The notes beneath the pieces were generated by a model that saw only the letters and a program-made list of their open reading frames with translations, was not told the origin of the DNA and made no database searches. From Micrococcales bacterium (GTDB taxonomy: Bacteria; Actinomycetota; Actinomycetes; Actinomycetales; WQXJ01), in assembly GCA_009784895.1 (NCBI GenBank), contig WQXJ01000010.1, forward strand, positions 1 to 53,551: a stretch of 53,551 nucleotides of DNA, given 5' to 3'. The position numbers and the translations under genes were made by a program. This document shows positions 43,855 to 53,459 of this stretch, one piece after another. Numbering within the stretch: the stretch's first letter is position 1; each line of letters opens with the position of its first letter.

Positions 43855-44826
43855 TCAGATGGCTAGTTGGGCTGCAATTGCCTTGGCCTGGACGGGCCAA
43901 GGTGTGAAGGTGACGCCTAGCTCCTTGGTGGTCTGGGCGGCATCGGCCACGTAGTTGCGCTGCCGGGTCCAAGCCGTCTCCTTCGACTCTCTGGCCAGCT
44001 TCGAAAACAGGCCGGCCAGGCTGACAATTGATCCGGGCAGGCCTCTAACCCGACCGGCCGGCCAGCCGCCGGCCGCCGCTACATCGGCCACCACCTGTTG
44101 GGCACTGATAGCCGGAGCATTGGGGACAAGCCAGACTCGACCGTGGGCTTCCGGCCTGAGCAGCGCCGCGACCAGGGTGGCGGCGACATCGGCCGGGTAG
44201 GTCCAAGAGTGGATCTTGGTCGGATCGCCCGGATACCAACCAGCCCGGCCCTTCGACAGCCCTGCCAAGGCCAGACCAATAATGGTGTTGGCACCGGCGT
44301 CCATGAAGTCCGAGCCGCGCACTTCGAGACCTCTCAGTTCGCCGTCTTGGTGCAGCGAGCTGACTTGCTGCCACATTTCCGCCTTGACTTTGCCTTTGGG
44401 ACCCGAGGGCGTCTCGGGGGTGGCGGCCGTGATGGGCTCATCTAGTGGCCCGTACATGTACAGGTTTGAGATTGTGGCCAATACGGCGCCGCTGGCCCTG
44501 GATGCATTGATCAGTGTGTTCATCAAAGGCGGCCACTCGACGGGCCAACGGTGGTAGTTGGGCGGGTTGAGCGCATTGACTAGGCCAGCGGCTCCGCTGC
44601 AAATGCTGGCCAAGGCCTCGGGCTGGCTCAGGTCGACCGCCAAGTGTTTGGCACCTGGGACCGGTTGCCTGGCGCGGCGGGAGATCACAACCACTTCGGC
44701 ACCGGGGCACTGGGACAATAGTTCGGCCGCCACGGCCCGGCCAATCCGGCCGGCCCCGGCCACCACGAACTTCGAACCCGCACCAGGCGGAACGGCCCGG
44801 TCTGTTCCTAATTGGGCTGACGGCAT
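43855..44826 (-). CDS. NAD(P)-binding Rossmann-fold epimerase/reductase
   Basis: A 323-residue protein of the atypical short-chain dehydrogenase/NmrA-like group. The N-terminal nucleotide motif is VVAGAGRIGRAVAAELL (about residues 20-36), then a strand ending VVISRRAR, where the arginines suggest NADPH. A YMYGP motif is present in the position of the catalytic Tyr region, though the full YxxxK is not clear. AAAGGGG lies six bases before the ATG. It is divergent from a TetR gene, which probably controls it. Substrate not known. Confidence 0.82.
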   Translation of the reverse strand: MPSAQLGTDRAVPPGAGSKFVVAGAGRIGRAVAAELLSQCPGAEVVVISRRARQPVPGAKHLAVDLSQPEALASICSGAAGLVNALNPPNYHRWPVEWPPLMNTLINASRASGAVLATISNLYMYGPLDEPITAATPETPSGPKGKVKAEMWQQVSSLHQDGELRGLEVRGSDFMDAGANTIIGLALAGLSKGRAGWYPGDPTKIHSWTYPADVAATLVAALLRPEAHGRVWLVPNAPAISAQQVVADVAAAGGWPAGRVRGLPGSIVSLAGLFSKLARESKETAWTRQRNYVADAAQTTKELGVTFTPWPVQAKAIAAQLAI

Positions 44827-44923
44827 TGCGATCCCCTTTCGGAGCGGTGCTCTGTTTCCAGAGCGATGCTATCCCAGGCGGACTGGCGCGCGCAATACCT
44901 TGCGCTAGTGGGATACTGGACCG

Positions 44924-45646
44924 GTGGAAGACGCCAGGTCAGTAGCCGTGGAGACAAGTGCATCTCCGCGCCGGCCCACCGCTCGCGAACGGGTCCGGGC
45001 CGAGATTCGTGCAGAGATCCTAGACCTGGCCCACCGGCAAATGGCCCAGCTGGGCGCCGGCCAAATCTCCCTACGCGCCATTGCGCGCGAACTGGATATG
45101 GCCTCTTCGGCCATTCACCGCTATTTCCCGTCGCGTGATGATGTCATTACCGCCTTGTTGATCAGGGAATACACGGCCCTGGGAGAGGCACTACAAGCCG
45201 GACAGGCGGAGATCGAGCCTGGGGACTCGGCGGCGCGGTGCAAGGCGTTTCTATTGAGCGGGCGGGCCTGGGCCGCGGCTAACCCACACTCTTTCGCTTT
45301 GCTGTTTGGCACGCCGGTGCCGGGTTACGTGGCGCCGGATTCGACCAAAGAGCCAGCCTCGGCGCCTATGCGACTGCTGGCTGAGCTGCTCGAGACCATC
45401 TCAGACACGGGCGGTCCCCAGGGGCCTGCGGCTGTTGACGTACCGGCCGCTGTCGTAGCTCCGGCCATGTCCGCGCTGCCGGCGGCGCCAAGCTGGCGAG
45501 TGGCCACGGCCCTGGCCGCCTGGACCTGGATGATTGGCGCCATCGACGCCGAATTGTGGGGCCACTACGTCAACGTGGTCGACGACCCGGACGCCCTTTA
45601 CCAGGCCACTGTCGACCACTGGGTCAACGCCTTGGGCCTGGGCTAG
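44924..45646 (+). CDS. TetR/AcrR-family transcriptional regulator
   Basis: A 240-residue regulator. The N-terminal domain has ERVRAEIRAEILDLAHRQMA, then ISLRAIARELDMASSAIHRY and FPSRDDVITALL, a clear TetR helix-turn-helix. The C-terminal ligand domain includes AWAAANPHSFALLFGTPVPGY, typical of the TetR_C_13-like group. The GTG start has GATACT six bases upstream, again leaderless. It is divergent from the reductase gene 98 bases away and probably represses it and itself. Confidence 0.92.
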   Translation: MEDARSVAVETSASPRRPTARERVRAEIRAEILDLAHRQMAQLGAGQISLRAIARELDMASSAIHRYFPSRDDVITALLIREYTALGEALQAGQAEIEPGDSAARCKAFLLSGRAWAAANPHSFALLFGTPVPGYVAPDSTKEPASAPMRLLAELLETISDTGGPQGPAAVDVPAAVVAPAMSALPAAPSWRVATALAAWTWMIGAIDAELWGHYVNVVDDPDALYQATVDHWVNALGLG

Positions 45647-45746
45647 CGCTGATCCGGCACTCGTCGGTGGCTCGGCAAACCCAATTTCGGTCATTTCCCG
45701 CAGACGGCTTGACCCTGACATAGTGTCAGGCTGTGAGGTTGATGGC

Positions 45747-46583
45747 ATGAGCGATAGTGATTCGGCCTATCTGCTGGGTATTGGCGATTTCTCGCGTCTG
45801 ACCATGTTGTCGGTGCGCATGTTGCGCCACTACGACCAACGAGGCCTGCTTGCCCCTGCCCAAATCGACCCGCATAACGGCTACCGGTTCTACGCACCGG
45901 CCCAACTGCGTGACGCCGGGCGGATTAGGGCGCTGCGTGACGCCGGTTGCGGCATCGGCCAAATCGCCCAGCTGCTGGAGCTGTATGACAACGCCGATGC
46001 CCTGCGCGCCGCCCTTAGCCAGCACGCCAGTGGCCTGGCCGCCGCCGCCCAGCACATAGCCGACCAGCAATCGCTCCTTGACAGTATTTGCCAACAGCTT
46101 GAGGAGCCATCAATGTCATTTCCAGTTGAACAACGCAACATTCCAGCCATGCGCGTGCTGTCTCTGCGCCGCACCGTGGCCAACTACGCCGCCGAGGCTG
46201 AACTGTGGGCCGAATTCGGCCAGCAGGCAATACCGGATGGCATCAAACCCGGACCGTTTGGCCGGACTTTTGGTGCCACTTTCTATGACCCTGATTTCAA
46301 AGAGGCCGATGTCGATATGTCAGTTTGGGCAGAACTGACCCAGGAGTTGGCAGCGCCGGAAGGCTTTTCCGTTTCCGCGCTGCCTGCCCAAACGGTCGCC
46401 ACAGCGACCATGTACGGGCCCTACGAACAGGCCGGGGCGGTCTGCTCCGCCATCGGCGCCTGGATTGCCCAACACGGCCACACCCTGGCCGGGCCGATGT
46501 TCAACATCTACCTGGTCAGCCCGGCGCAAGACCCCAACCCGGAAAACTGGGTGACCGAAATCAATTTCCCAATTGCCACCTAG
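45747..46583 (+). CDS. MerR-family regulator with GyrI-like ligand-binding domain
   Basis: A 278-residue protein. Residues about 8-80 are a MerR winged helix (IGDFSRLTMLSVRMLRHYDQ, then RGLLAPAQID and NGYRFYAPAQL), followed by a coiled-coil dimer helix and a GyrI-like/AraC effector-binding domain from about residue 125 (VEQRNIPAMRVLSLRRTV to the end). BmrR-like proteins of this build sense drugs or other lipophilic compounds. The ATG at 45747 starts the HTH; the longer frame from 45534 is not coding. The spacing TAGTGT to GTG 45732 is out of frame. Confidence 0.9.
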   Translation: MSDSDSAYLLGIGDFSRLTMLSVRMLRHYDQRGLLAPAQIDPHNGYRFYAPAQLRDAGRIRALRDAGCGIGQIAQLLELYDNADALRAALSQHASGLAAAAQHIADQQSLLDSICQQLEEPSMSFPVEQRNIPAMRVLSLRRTVANYAAEAELWAEFGQQAIPDGIKPGPFGRTFGATFYDPDFKEADVDMSVWAELTQELAAPEGFSVSALPAQTVATATMYGPYEQAGAVCSAIGAWIAQHGHTLAGPMFNIYLVSPAQDPNPENWVTEINFPIAT

Positions 46584-46599
46584 TCAGTCAGGACCACCA

Positions 46600-46710
46600 A
46601 TGCCCCGCCCCACCAATCGAAGCGAACTGCTAGCCGCCGCCCAGGACGGCTACGACCGGATTATGGCGCTGATCGGGTCCTTTGAGCCTGCCTGGCACCG
46701 ACCTGGCTAG
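46600..46710 (+). pseudogene. N-terminal remnant of a ClbS/DfsB-family gene
   Basis: A 36-codon frame starts MPRPTNRSELLAAAQDGYDR and continues IMALIG before ending at TAG 46708. This matches the beginning of ClbS/DfsB (DUF1706) proteins, normally about 170 residues. AGGA sits eight bases upstream, and the MerR gene ends 17 bases before. The rest of the gene is missing: the frame ends against the convergent ung gene, and the two stop codons overlap in CTAG. It is probably a truncated relic after a deletion. Confidence 0.65.
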
Positions 46711-47387
46711 GGCAGGGTCCAGTTAACGGTGAAAGCCCCCATCTCATCGAGCAGGGCGTTAGCGCGGGAAAACGGCTTTGAACCAAAGAAACCGCGCATA
46801 GCCGAAAGCGGCGAGGGATGGGCCGAGGCGATTACCGGTGTGCGGCCGAGCAGAGGCATCAGGGACTGCGCCTCGCGGCCCCAAAGGATCGCCACCAAGG
46901 GTCCACCGCGGCTGACCAGTCGTTCGATCGCCAAGTTGGTAACCGACTCCCAGCCTTTGTCGCGGTGGGAGGCAGGTTGGCCAACTCGGACCGTTAGCAC
47001 CCTGTTGAGCAGCATGACCCCGCGTTCGCACCAAGGCGTCAGATCTCCAGTAGACGGCATGGGGCAGCCGATGTCGGTAGTTAGTTCACGAAAAATGTTG
47101 CGTAGCGAGCCGGGCAGGGGGTGGACATCCTGGGCCACAGAAAACGACAAGCCAACGGCATGGCCCGGCGTGGGGTACGGGTCTTGGCCCACTATCAGAA
47201 CCTTGATCCGGGCCATCGGATAGGTGAATGCCCTAAGCACATTGGCTCCGGCCGGAAGATAGCCGCGCCCGGCGGCGACCTCGGCCCGCAAGAACTGGCC
47301 CAGATCGCTGATTACCGGCTGGACTTCTTCAAGCGCCTCCGCCCACTGCGGATCGACCAACTCGGCGAGCGGACGCGGTGCGGACAT
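46707..47387 (-). CDS. ung: Uracil-DNA glycosylase
   Basis: A 226-residue family 1 enzyme removing uracil from DNA. The water-activating motif [11 protein letters not shown] holds Asp69, and the HPSPLS loop with catalytic His is near residue 190. TAGTCT (47394-47399) lies six bases before the ATG, implying a leaderless mRNA. It heads a core block (ung, DUF3263, LytR_C, groEL) familiar from actinobacteria, although it is transcribed in the opposite direction to the rest. Confidence 0.97.
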   Translation of the reverse strand: MSAPRPLAELVDPQWAEALEEVQPVISDLGQFLRAEVAAGRGYLPAGANVLRAFTYPMARIKVLIVGQDPYPTPGHAVGLSFSVAQDVHPLPGSLRNIFRELTTDIGCPMPSTGDLTPWCERGVMLLNRVLTVRVGQPASHRDKGWESVTNLAIERLVSRGGPLVAILWGREAQSLMPLLGRTPVIASAHPSPLSAMRGFFGSKPFSRANALLDEMGAFTVNWTLP

Positions 47388-47595
47388 AGTTTGAGACTAC
47401 CTGGACTTGTAGTCAGTTGAGTAGCTCTGCCCGGCTCCACCAAGGCCAGATGCACCGGGTCGACCAGCCAAGACGCACTTGGGTGGCCCGGGTGGTGGCT
47501 TCGGGTCTGTTACCAGACACGCACCAGGACAAATGACAACGATGTGATTTGGGCCCTAGCATGGTGCCTGTCCGGTCAATTACATCAGGAGGTCC

Positions 47596-47895
47596 TTGTT
47601 GGGCGCCGAAGCTGCTCGCGTGTCGGGATCGCTGGACGAGCGTGACCGTCAGGTCTTGATGTTTGAACGCCAATGGTGGCGCTACGAGGGTTCCAAGACC
47701 CAGGCCATCAACGACCTGTTTGGGCTGGATGCAACCACCTATTACCGCGTCCTGGGGACTCTGATTGACACTGAGCAAGCCTTGGCTTTCGACCCTCAAT
47801 TGGTCAAACGGCTTAGGCGCCAGCGTGACAACCGGCGGCGCCAGCGTTCGGCTCGCCGGTTGCCCACCGGCCTGATTGGCCACCCGGACGGCTAG
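47596..47895 (+). CDS. DUF3263 protein
   Basis: A protein of about 98 residues. LDERDRQVLMFERQWWRYEG, then INDLFGLDATTYYRVLGTLI and a basic tail (KRLRRQRDNRRRQRSARR), is the DUF3263 pattern, an actinobacterial family with a sigma-70-region-4-like helix-turn-helix; function undefined. AGGAGG at 47587-47592 precedes two TTG codons at 47596 and 47599; the second has better spacing. The gene ends nine bases before the next start. Confidence 0.85.
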   Translation: MLGAEAARVSGSLDERDRQVLMFERQWWRYEGSKTQAINDLFGLDATTYYRVLGTLIDTEQALAFDPQLVKRLRRQRDNRRRQRSARRLPTGLIGHPDG

Positions 47896-47904
47896 TCTTC
47901 TTCC

Positions 47905-48528
47905 GTGAGCAAGAGTCGGTACCCTTACCCTCCGGACGAGTTCGATGAGGTCGATCAGTCAACGCGCCCCAAGGAACCCCATGCCGCCAAACGCTCGGCT
48001 TGGAGCCGGATCTGGCCGTTCCTACTGGTCATTGTGTTGGTGCCAGCGGTGGCGATTGCCGCAGTGAAGCTGCTGGCCAATTCCGACAACACCACCACCC
48101 CACCGGCCACCCAAGCGCCAGCCAGCCCAACACCCACCCCCGAGCCAACACCGACGGAGGCCCCACCCACCCCCGAGCCAACACCGACGGAGGAGCCCAC
48201 CCCCGAGCCCCAATTGACACCCGATTTTGCCGCCGTTGTCACCGTGATGAATGACGTCTCGGGCCGCTACACCGGGACTAAGAACGGCCTGGCCGGGCGG
48301 GCAGCCCAGAAGCTGGCGGGCGAGGGCTGGACAAACGCGGCCAGTTCAACCGATCACGTCAACAACAACCGTGAGACCTCGCAGGTCTATTACTCCGGTG
48401 CCGAAGCCCAGGTCACGGCCGAGGCCGTGGCCGCCGCCCTCGGCATTGCCGCCGTCACCGAAGACGGTGCCGTGGCCACGGCGGAACGCGGCATCGTCGT
48501 GTCCCTTGGCGATGACTTTCGAGAGTAA
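47905..48528 (+). CDS. Membrane-anchored LytR C-terminal (LytR_C) domain protein
   Basis: A 207-residue protein: a charged N-terminus, a transmembrane segment (IWPFLLVIVLVPAVAIAAVK), a Pro/Thr/Glu linker with an 11-residue repeat (TPEPTPTEAPP, period 33 bp, from 48136), and a LytR_C domain (VVTVMNDVSGRYTGTKNGLA to the end). LytR_C is a small outer domain found with cell-envelope proteins; no catalytic LCP domain is present here. TAGTCT lies six bases before the GTG. Confidence 0.86.
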   Translation: MSKSRYPYPPDEFDEVDQSTRPKEPHAAKRSAWSRIWPFLLVIVLVPAVAIAAVKLLANSDNTTTPPATQAPASPTPTPEPTPTEAPPTPEPTPTEEPTPEPQLTPDFAAVVTVMNDVSGRYTGTKNGLAGRAAQKLAGEGWTNAASSTDHVNNNRETSQVYYSGAEAQVTAEAVAAALGIAAVTEDGAVATAERGIVVSLGDDFRE

Positions 48529-48563
48529 GGCCGGGGTGACCCGGGCTCGTTGCCACGAGAGCC

Positions 48564-48634
48564 TGTCAAAGCCCAGTCTCGCTGCATAAGGGCTGGTCAA
48601 GCCGCCTGTTTGCGGCGAGAGAGAAGTTTCGCTA
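48564..48634. repeat. Divergent palindromic repeat copy E
   Basis: TGTCAAAGCCCAGTCTCGCTGCATAAGGGCTGGTCAA followed by GCGGCGAGAGAGAAGTTTCGC resembles the elements at 30.6, 41.5 and 43.7 kb but with decayed arms. It lies between the LytR_C gene and the heat-shock operators of groEL, close enough to act as a terminator for the former. Confidence 0.5.
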
Positions 48635-48645
48635 ATTGCCCCCAG

Positions 48646-48672
48646 CTTGCACTCTGGGCCTTAGAGTGCTAA
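48646..48672 (+). promoter_or_regulatory. CIRCE-like HrcA operator 1
   Basis: CTTGCACTC-N9-GAGTGCTAA (48646-48654 and 48664-48672). The right arm is a perfect CIRCE arm; the left has two or three mismatches to TTAGCACTC. It lies seven bases upstream of the second operator. Confidence 0.75.
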
Positions 48673-48679
48673 CCATTAC

Positions 48680-48706
48680 TTAGCACTCTTGCATTGAGAG
48701 TGATAA
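48680..48706 (+). promoter_or_regulatory. CIRCE operator 2 of groEL
   Basis: TTAGCACTC-N9-GAGTGATAA (48680-48688 and 48698-48706) differs from the CIRCE consensus at one base. HrcA bound here represses the chaperonin gene until heat shock. It is about 108 bases before the groEL start. Confidence 0.92.
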
Positions 48707-48741
48707 CGATTCGGTGAGGACCGGCCAAGGGCGTGACGTGA

Positions 48742-50442
<1,701 letters not shown>

Positions 50443-50468
50443 TCGACTGAGGTTCTTTTACCCAATAG

Positions 50469-50509
50469 GGGCGGGTGACGCGGTGGGGCGCGTTGCCCGC
50501 CCTTTGCTC
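50469..50509 (+). terminator. Probable groEL terminator
   Basis: GGGCGGG (50469-50475) pairs with CCCGCCC (50496-50502), followed by TTTGCTCTT. The stem is strong and the tail moderately T-rich. It lies 27 bases after the groEL stop. Confidence 0.65.
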
Positions 50510-50641
50510 TTGATCTGGTGCCCGATGCCGCCTGTTGCGCCGGGCGTTTTCCTCACCTTTTGGTGAAAAGCCGGTGCAGGGGGAAAACAGACCCAATATG
50601 CGCTATGCAGCGCATGAGTAAAAGCGCTAGATTCTTTTTTC

Positions 50642-51304
50642 ATGGCGAACAGTCACACCCCAATCAAAGTTGGCATTGTCGAAGACGAGGGCCTACTGCG
50701 CTCCATGCTGAGCGACCTTGTGGCCGCCCATCCGAGTCTCGAAGTTGTCGGAGCCGCCTCTGGGGCGGCCGAGGCCAGGGTTCTGTTCCCGCCCGGTTCA
50801 ATTGACCTGGTCTTGATGGATGTGGCCCTTGGCGACGGCAATGGTGTGGCCCTGGGTGTGTCGATGCAAAGAGCCCACCCTGACTTGATTGTGATGCTCT
50901 TATCGAGCCACGACGTTATGGACCTGGTGTTGTCTATTCGCGGCAATGTACCCCACCCCTGGAGCTACTTGTCGAAGCGTAGTTCTGTCACCCAAGAGGT
51001 CTTGTTCCGCTCAATCATGGCGGCGGCCTCCGGTGAGGTCATCTTGGATCCGGAGCTAACCGAACGCTCCAAGCCGCGTGAAGGGGCCGCTGCCGCCCAG
51101 TTGTCAAACGCCCAGCTGCAGGTTCTGCGGCTAGTGGCGCAGGGCTTTTCCAATGCCACTGCGGCCGAGCTACTTGGCCTGTCGCGCCGCAGCGTCGAGA
51201 ACCATCTTCAGGCCATTTACCGAACCTTTGGCATTACTTCGCAAGACGCCTCACCGCGGGTGGCCGCCGTGCTGCAGTTCTTGCAGCAAACTACGCGAGC
51301 CTGA
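50642..51304 (+). CDS. NarL/LuxR-type response regulator
   Basis: A 220-residue two-component regulator. The receiver has acidic residues GIVEDEG and the phosphorylation site Asp60 (LVLMDVALGDG); the C-terminal LuxR helix-turn-helix is LSNAQLQVLRLVAQGFSNAT, then AAELLGLSRRSVENHLQAIY. Upstream, TAGATT lies eight bases before the ATG. It is followed after five bases by its histidine kinase gene. The regulated genes are not apparent. Confidence 0.94.
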   Translation: MANSHTPIKVGIVEDEGLLRSMLSDLVAAHPSLEVVGAASGAAEARVLFPPGSIDLVLMDVALGDGNGVALGVSMQRAHPDLIVMLLSSHDVMDLVLSIRGNVPHPWSYLSKRSSVTQEVLFRSIMAAASGEVILDPELTERSKPREGAAAAQLSNAQLQVLRLVAQGFSNATAAELLGLSRRSVENHLQAIYRTFGITSQDASPRVAAVLQFLQQTTRA

Positions 51305-51309
51305 TCTGT

Positions 51310-52791
51310 ATGGCTCGGCGGCAGCGCCTAAATCAGGATGGTGAGCGCTGGCTATACCTCTGGTTTGCCGTCGCCTTTGCCTTGGTGTTGTCGCTGGCCA
51401 TGGTGCTTGAATGGGCCGTCGCAGTGACCTGGTGGCGGCCTTACCTACCGAGCGAGTATTCGGCCGCCTCAATGGTGCCAAGTGTTTGGCTGGCCACTTT
51501 TGTGCCGACTTTGTTGGGAGTGTTGGCCCTGTTCCCGGTCTACCCGGCTGGCCGGCCGCGCTGGTGGCGCGTCTCAATGGTGGTGCTGGTGACGCTGCTA
51601 CTGCTGCCCCTAAGAGCGGCTGCCCAGTTGGCGCTGTGGGGGGCCTATGGTAACGAAACCTCATTGGCCCTGGACACGTTTGTTGGTTCGCTTACCTCCG
51701 GGGCGGCCATTGGTTTGGCCGTCTACCTGGCCGGTACCCAGATGGCTGCCGTCAAGTCGGAGCGGCTGGCGGCCCAGCACGAGTTCCAGTCGCGCCAGGC
51801 AGCCCTGGTACTCGAAAACGAGGAGCTGCGTGTCCGCCGCGAGGTCTCTGACACTCTTCACGGACGCATCCAGCAGCGGCTTGTTTTCCTTGGCAGCCAA
51901 ATTGAGCAAGTTAGGTCCACACTTCACGGCAGCGGCCAGGCTGAGGCGGCCAGCCGGTTGCAGGCTGTTATCGCTGATCTCGACGAATTGCGCGAAACCG
52001 ATGTCCGCGCTTTGTCACATTCACTGTTCCCACTTGGCGTTGACGTTGGCCTAACGCAAGCCTTGACCCTCCAAGTAAGCCGGATCCCAGCCCAAATCGA
52101 GGCTTCGCTTGATATCACCGATGCCGCGGCCGCACTTGATTCACTGACAGGACCTGGCCTTGAGCTGGCCGAGCGCGTCTTACTGGCCCAAGTAGCCGAG
52201 GAAGGCGTCACCAACGCCATCAAACATGGCGAAGCCAAGCGGATCTGGATCACGCTCGATGTTGATCGTCTCAGCTCCGACGCTGACGGCGATCACCTCG
52301 AGCTTTGCGTCCGCAATAACGGCCAGCCCGTCGCGCCCGAGGCCCAGATGTCCGGGTTGGGCTCGCTCAAAACTCGCGCCCGGCAACATGGCGGCGATTT
52401 AGCCCTGACCGCTGGTGGCGAGGGCAGGGTTGTGCTGCGAGCCTGGATCAAACACCACCGGCCGCCAGCCGATCAGGAGGCAATAGCGGCCCTCGAAGCG
52501 GCCCCTGAAACGCCGGTGGTGGCCGTGGACACCTCCCCCAGCGTCGAGGCTGCTCAGGCGGCCGTTCAGGTTGCGCCGGTGGAGGCCGCGGACACCTCCC
52601 CCAGCGTCGAGGCTGCTCAGGCGGCCGTTCAGGTTGCGCCGGTCGAATCTGAGCCCACCACTTTGGCCACCCAGGCGCCAGATACCCAGGGGCTTCCAGC
52701 GCCGGCCGGACAACAAGACGCCAGCCAAGGCGCCCAGGCGTCTAGTCCTAACGAGCCGGCTGTGCCTGAAACCAGCGAACCACCCACTTAG
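51310..52791 (+). CDS. NarL-type sensor histidine kinase
   Basis: A 493-residue membrane kinase. Four hydrophobic segments lie in residues 15-145, then a HisKA_3-like dimer helix with the phospho-acceptor His184 (SDTLHGRIQQRLVFLG) and a HATPase domain (N-box VAEEGVTNAIKHGEAKRIWI; G-box GLGSLKTRARQHGG). Loops outside the membrane are short, so it probably senses a membrane signal. The C-terminus (about 400-493) is a low-complexity Ala/Pro/Glu/Ser tail with a 21-residue direct repeat. It is co-transcribed with the response regulator. Confidence 0.92.
   Translation: MARRQRLNQDGERWLYLWFAVAFALVLSLAMVLEWAVAVTWWRPYLPSEYSAASMVPSVWLATFVPTLLGVLALFPVYPAGRPRWWRVSMVVLVTLLLLPLRAAAQLALWGAYGNETSLALDTFVGSLTSGAAIGLAVYLAGTQMAAVKSERLAAQHEFQSRQAALVLENEELRVRREVSDTLHGRIQQRLVFLGSQIEQVRSTLHGSGQAEAASRLQAVIADLDELRETDVRALSHSLFPLGVDVGLTQALTLQVSRIPAQIEASLDITDAAAALDSLTGPGLELAERVLLAQVAEEGVTNAIKHGEAKRIWITLDVDRLSSDADGDHLELCVRNNGQPVAPEAQMSGLGSLKTRARQHGGDLALTAGGEGRVVLRAWIKHHRPPADQEAIAALEAAPETPVVAVDTSPSVEAAQAAVQVAPVEAADTSPSVEAAQAAVQVAPVESEPTTLATQAPDTQGLPAPAGQQDASQGAQASSPNEPAVPETSEPPT
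52528..52643 (+). repeat. 63-bp direct repeat in histidine-kinase tail
   Basis: Bases 52528-52580 recur at 52591-52643, identical over about 53 bases, encoding DTSPSVEAAQAAVQVAPVE twice (period 21 residues). Such an in-frame repeat can expand or shrink without breaking the gene. Confidence 0.85.
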
Positions 52792-52815
52792 CCGCCCAGG
52801 CGGCTGGCCGGCCCA

Positions 52816-53106
52816 CTATTGGGCGAACATGGCAACGTTTTGCTGCTCAACTTCGCTGTAGGTGTGACCAGCCTGAGCCAAGGCCTGGTTAATTGATTCC
52901 AGGGCCTGCTCCAACGAGCGCTGGGCGCCTCGCCATTGCTCCATGGCGCCCTGGAAGGCGTTGGCAGCCGCACCTCGCCAAGAAGACTGGAGTTCGGCTA
53001 GGCGGCCGTTCATCCCGGCCACCTCTGAGTTGATTGAGGCGATTGAGCTGCGCACGCCGGCTGAGGCGCAGGCAATGGCCTCAGAATTGACTTCAAAGAT
53101 CGACAT
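52816..53106 (-). CDS. WXG100-family (ESAT-6-like) protein
   Basis: A 96-residue helical hairpin. The turn has SSWRGAAANAF (W-x-G at about residues 42-44), and the C-terminus has HTYSEVEQQN, matching the YxxxD/E export signal of type VII secretion substrates. It converges on the histidine-kinase gene. No EccC, EccD or partner Esx gene is in the window, so its secretion machinery must lie elsewhere if it exists. Confidence 0.93.
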   Translation of the reverse strand: MSIFEVNSEAIACASAGVRSSIASINSEVAGMNGRLAELQSSWRGAAANAFQGAMEQWRGAQRSLEQALESINQALAQAGHTYSEVEQQNVAMFAQ

Positions 53107-53373
53107 TTTGCTTTGTCCTTTCTAGTTCTGGCCACCCTAGAGATGAAGCCGTCGCGGCGTTTGCGATTGGCCCTCGGCCTGTGGACGAGGTGAAAACCCT
53201 GGTAGAAACGCCCGGCACAACCAAGCCGACCGCTCAGGGCCACAAACCAGACGAAGGCTAACCTAAGGTGCCCCGGCCAACCCACGGGCCGGCATCGGCC
53301 AACGCCACCGATGCAGCCAACTGTTTGGGACCGAGCGCCGCTCACGGTAGAGTGACCTTGCCCAAGCGGCCTA

Positions 53374-53446
53374 GCGCCTGTAGCTCAACGGATAGAGCAT
53401 TTGACTACGGATCAAAAGGTTGGGGGTTCGAATCCCTTCAGGCGCG
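53374..53446 (+). tRNA. tRNA-Arg (ACG)
   Basis: Acceptor GCGCCTG/CAGGCGC, anticodon stem TTTGA/TCAAA with loop CTACGGA (anticodon ACG), T-arm GGGGG-TTCGAAT-CCCTT. No encoded CCA. It follows the WXG100 gene's upstream region and precedes tRNA-Ser by 13 bases. Confidence 0.96.
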
Positions 53447-53459
53447 CCCGGCTGGGCAT

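Noticed and set aside
48136-48208. Short tandem repeats in the LytR_C gene as a CRISPR
   Set aside because: The 33-bp period encodes a Pro/Thr/Glu linker in frame and has no spacers; no CRISPR array was seen in the window.
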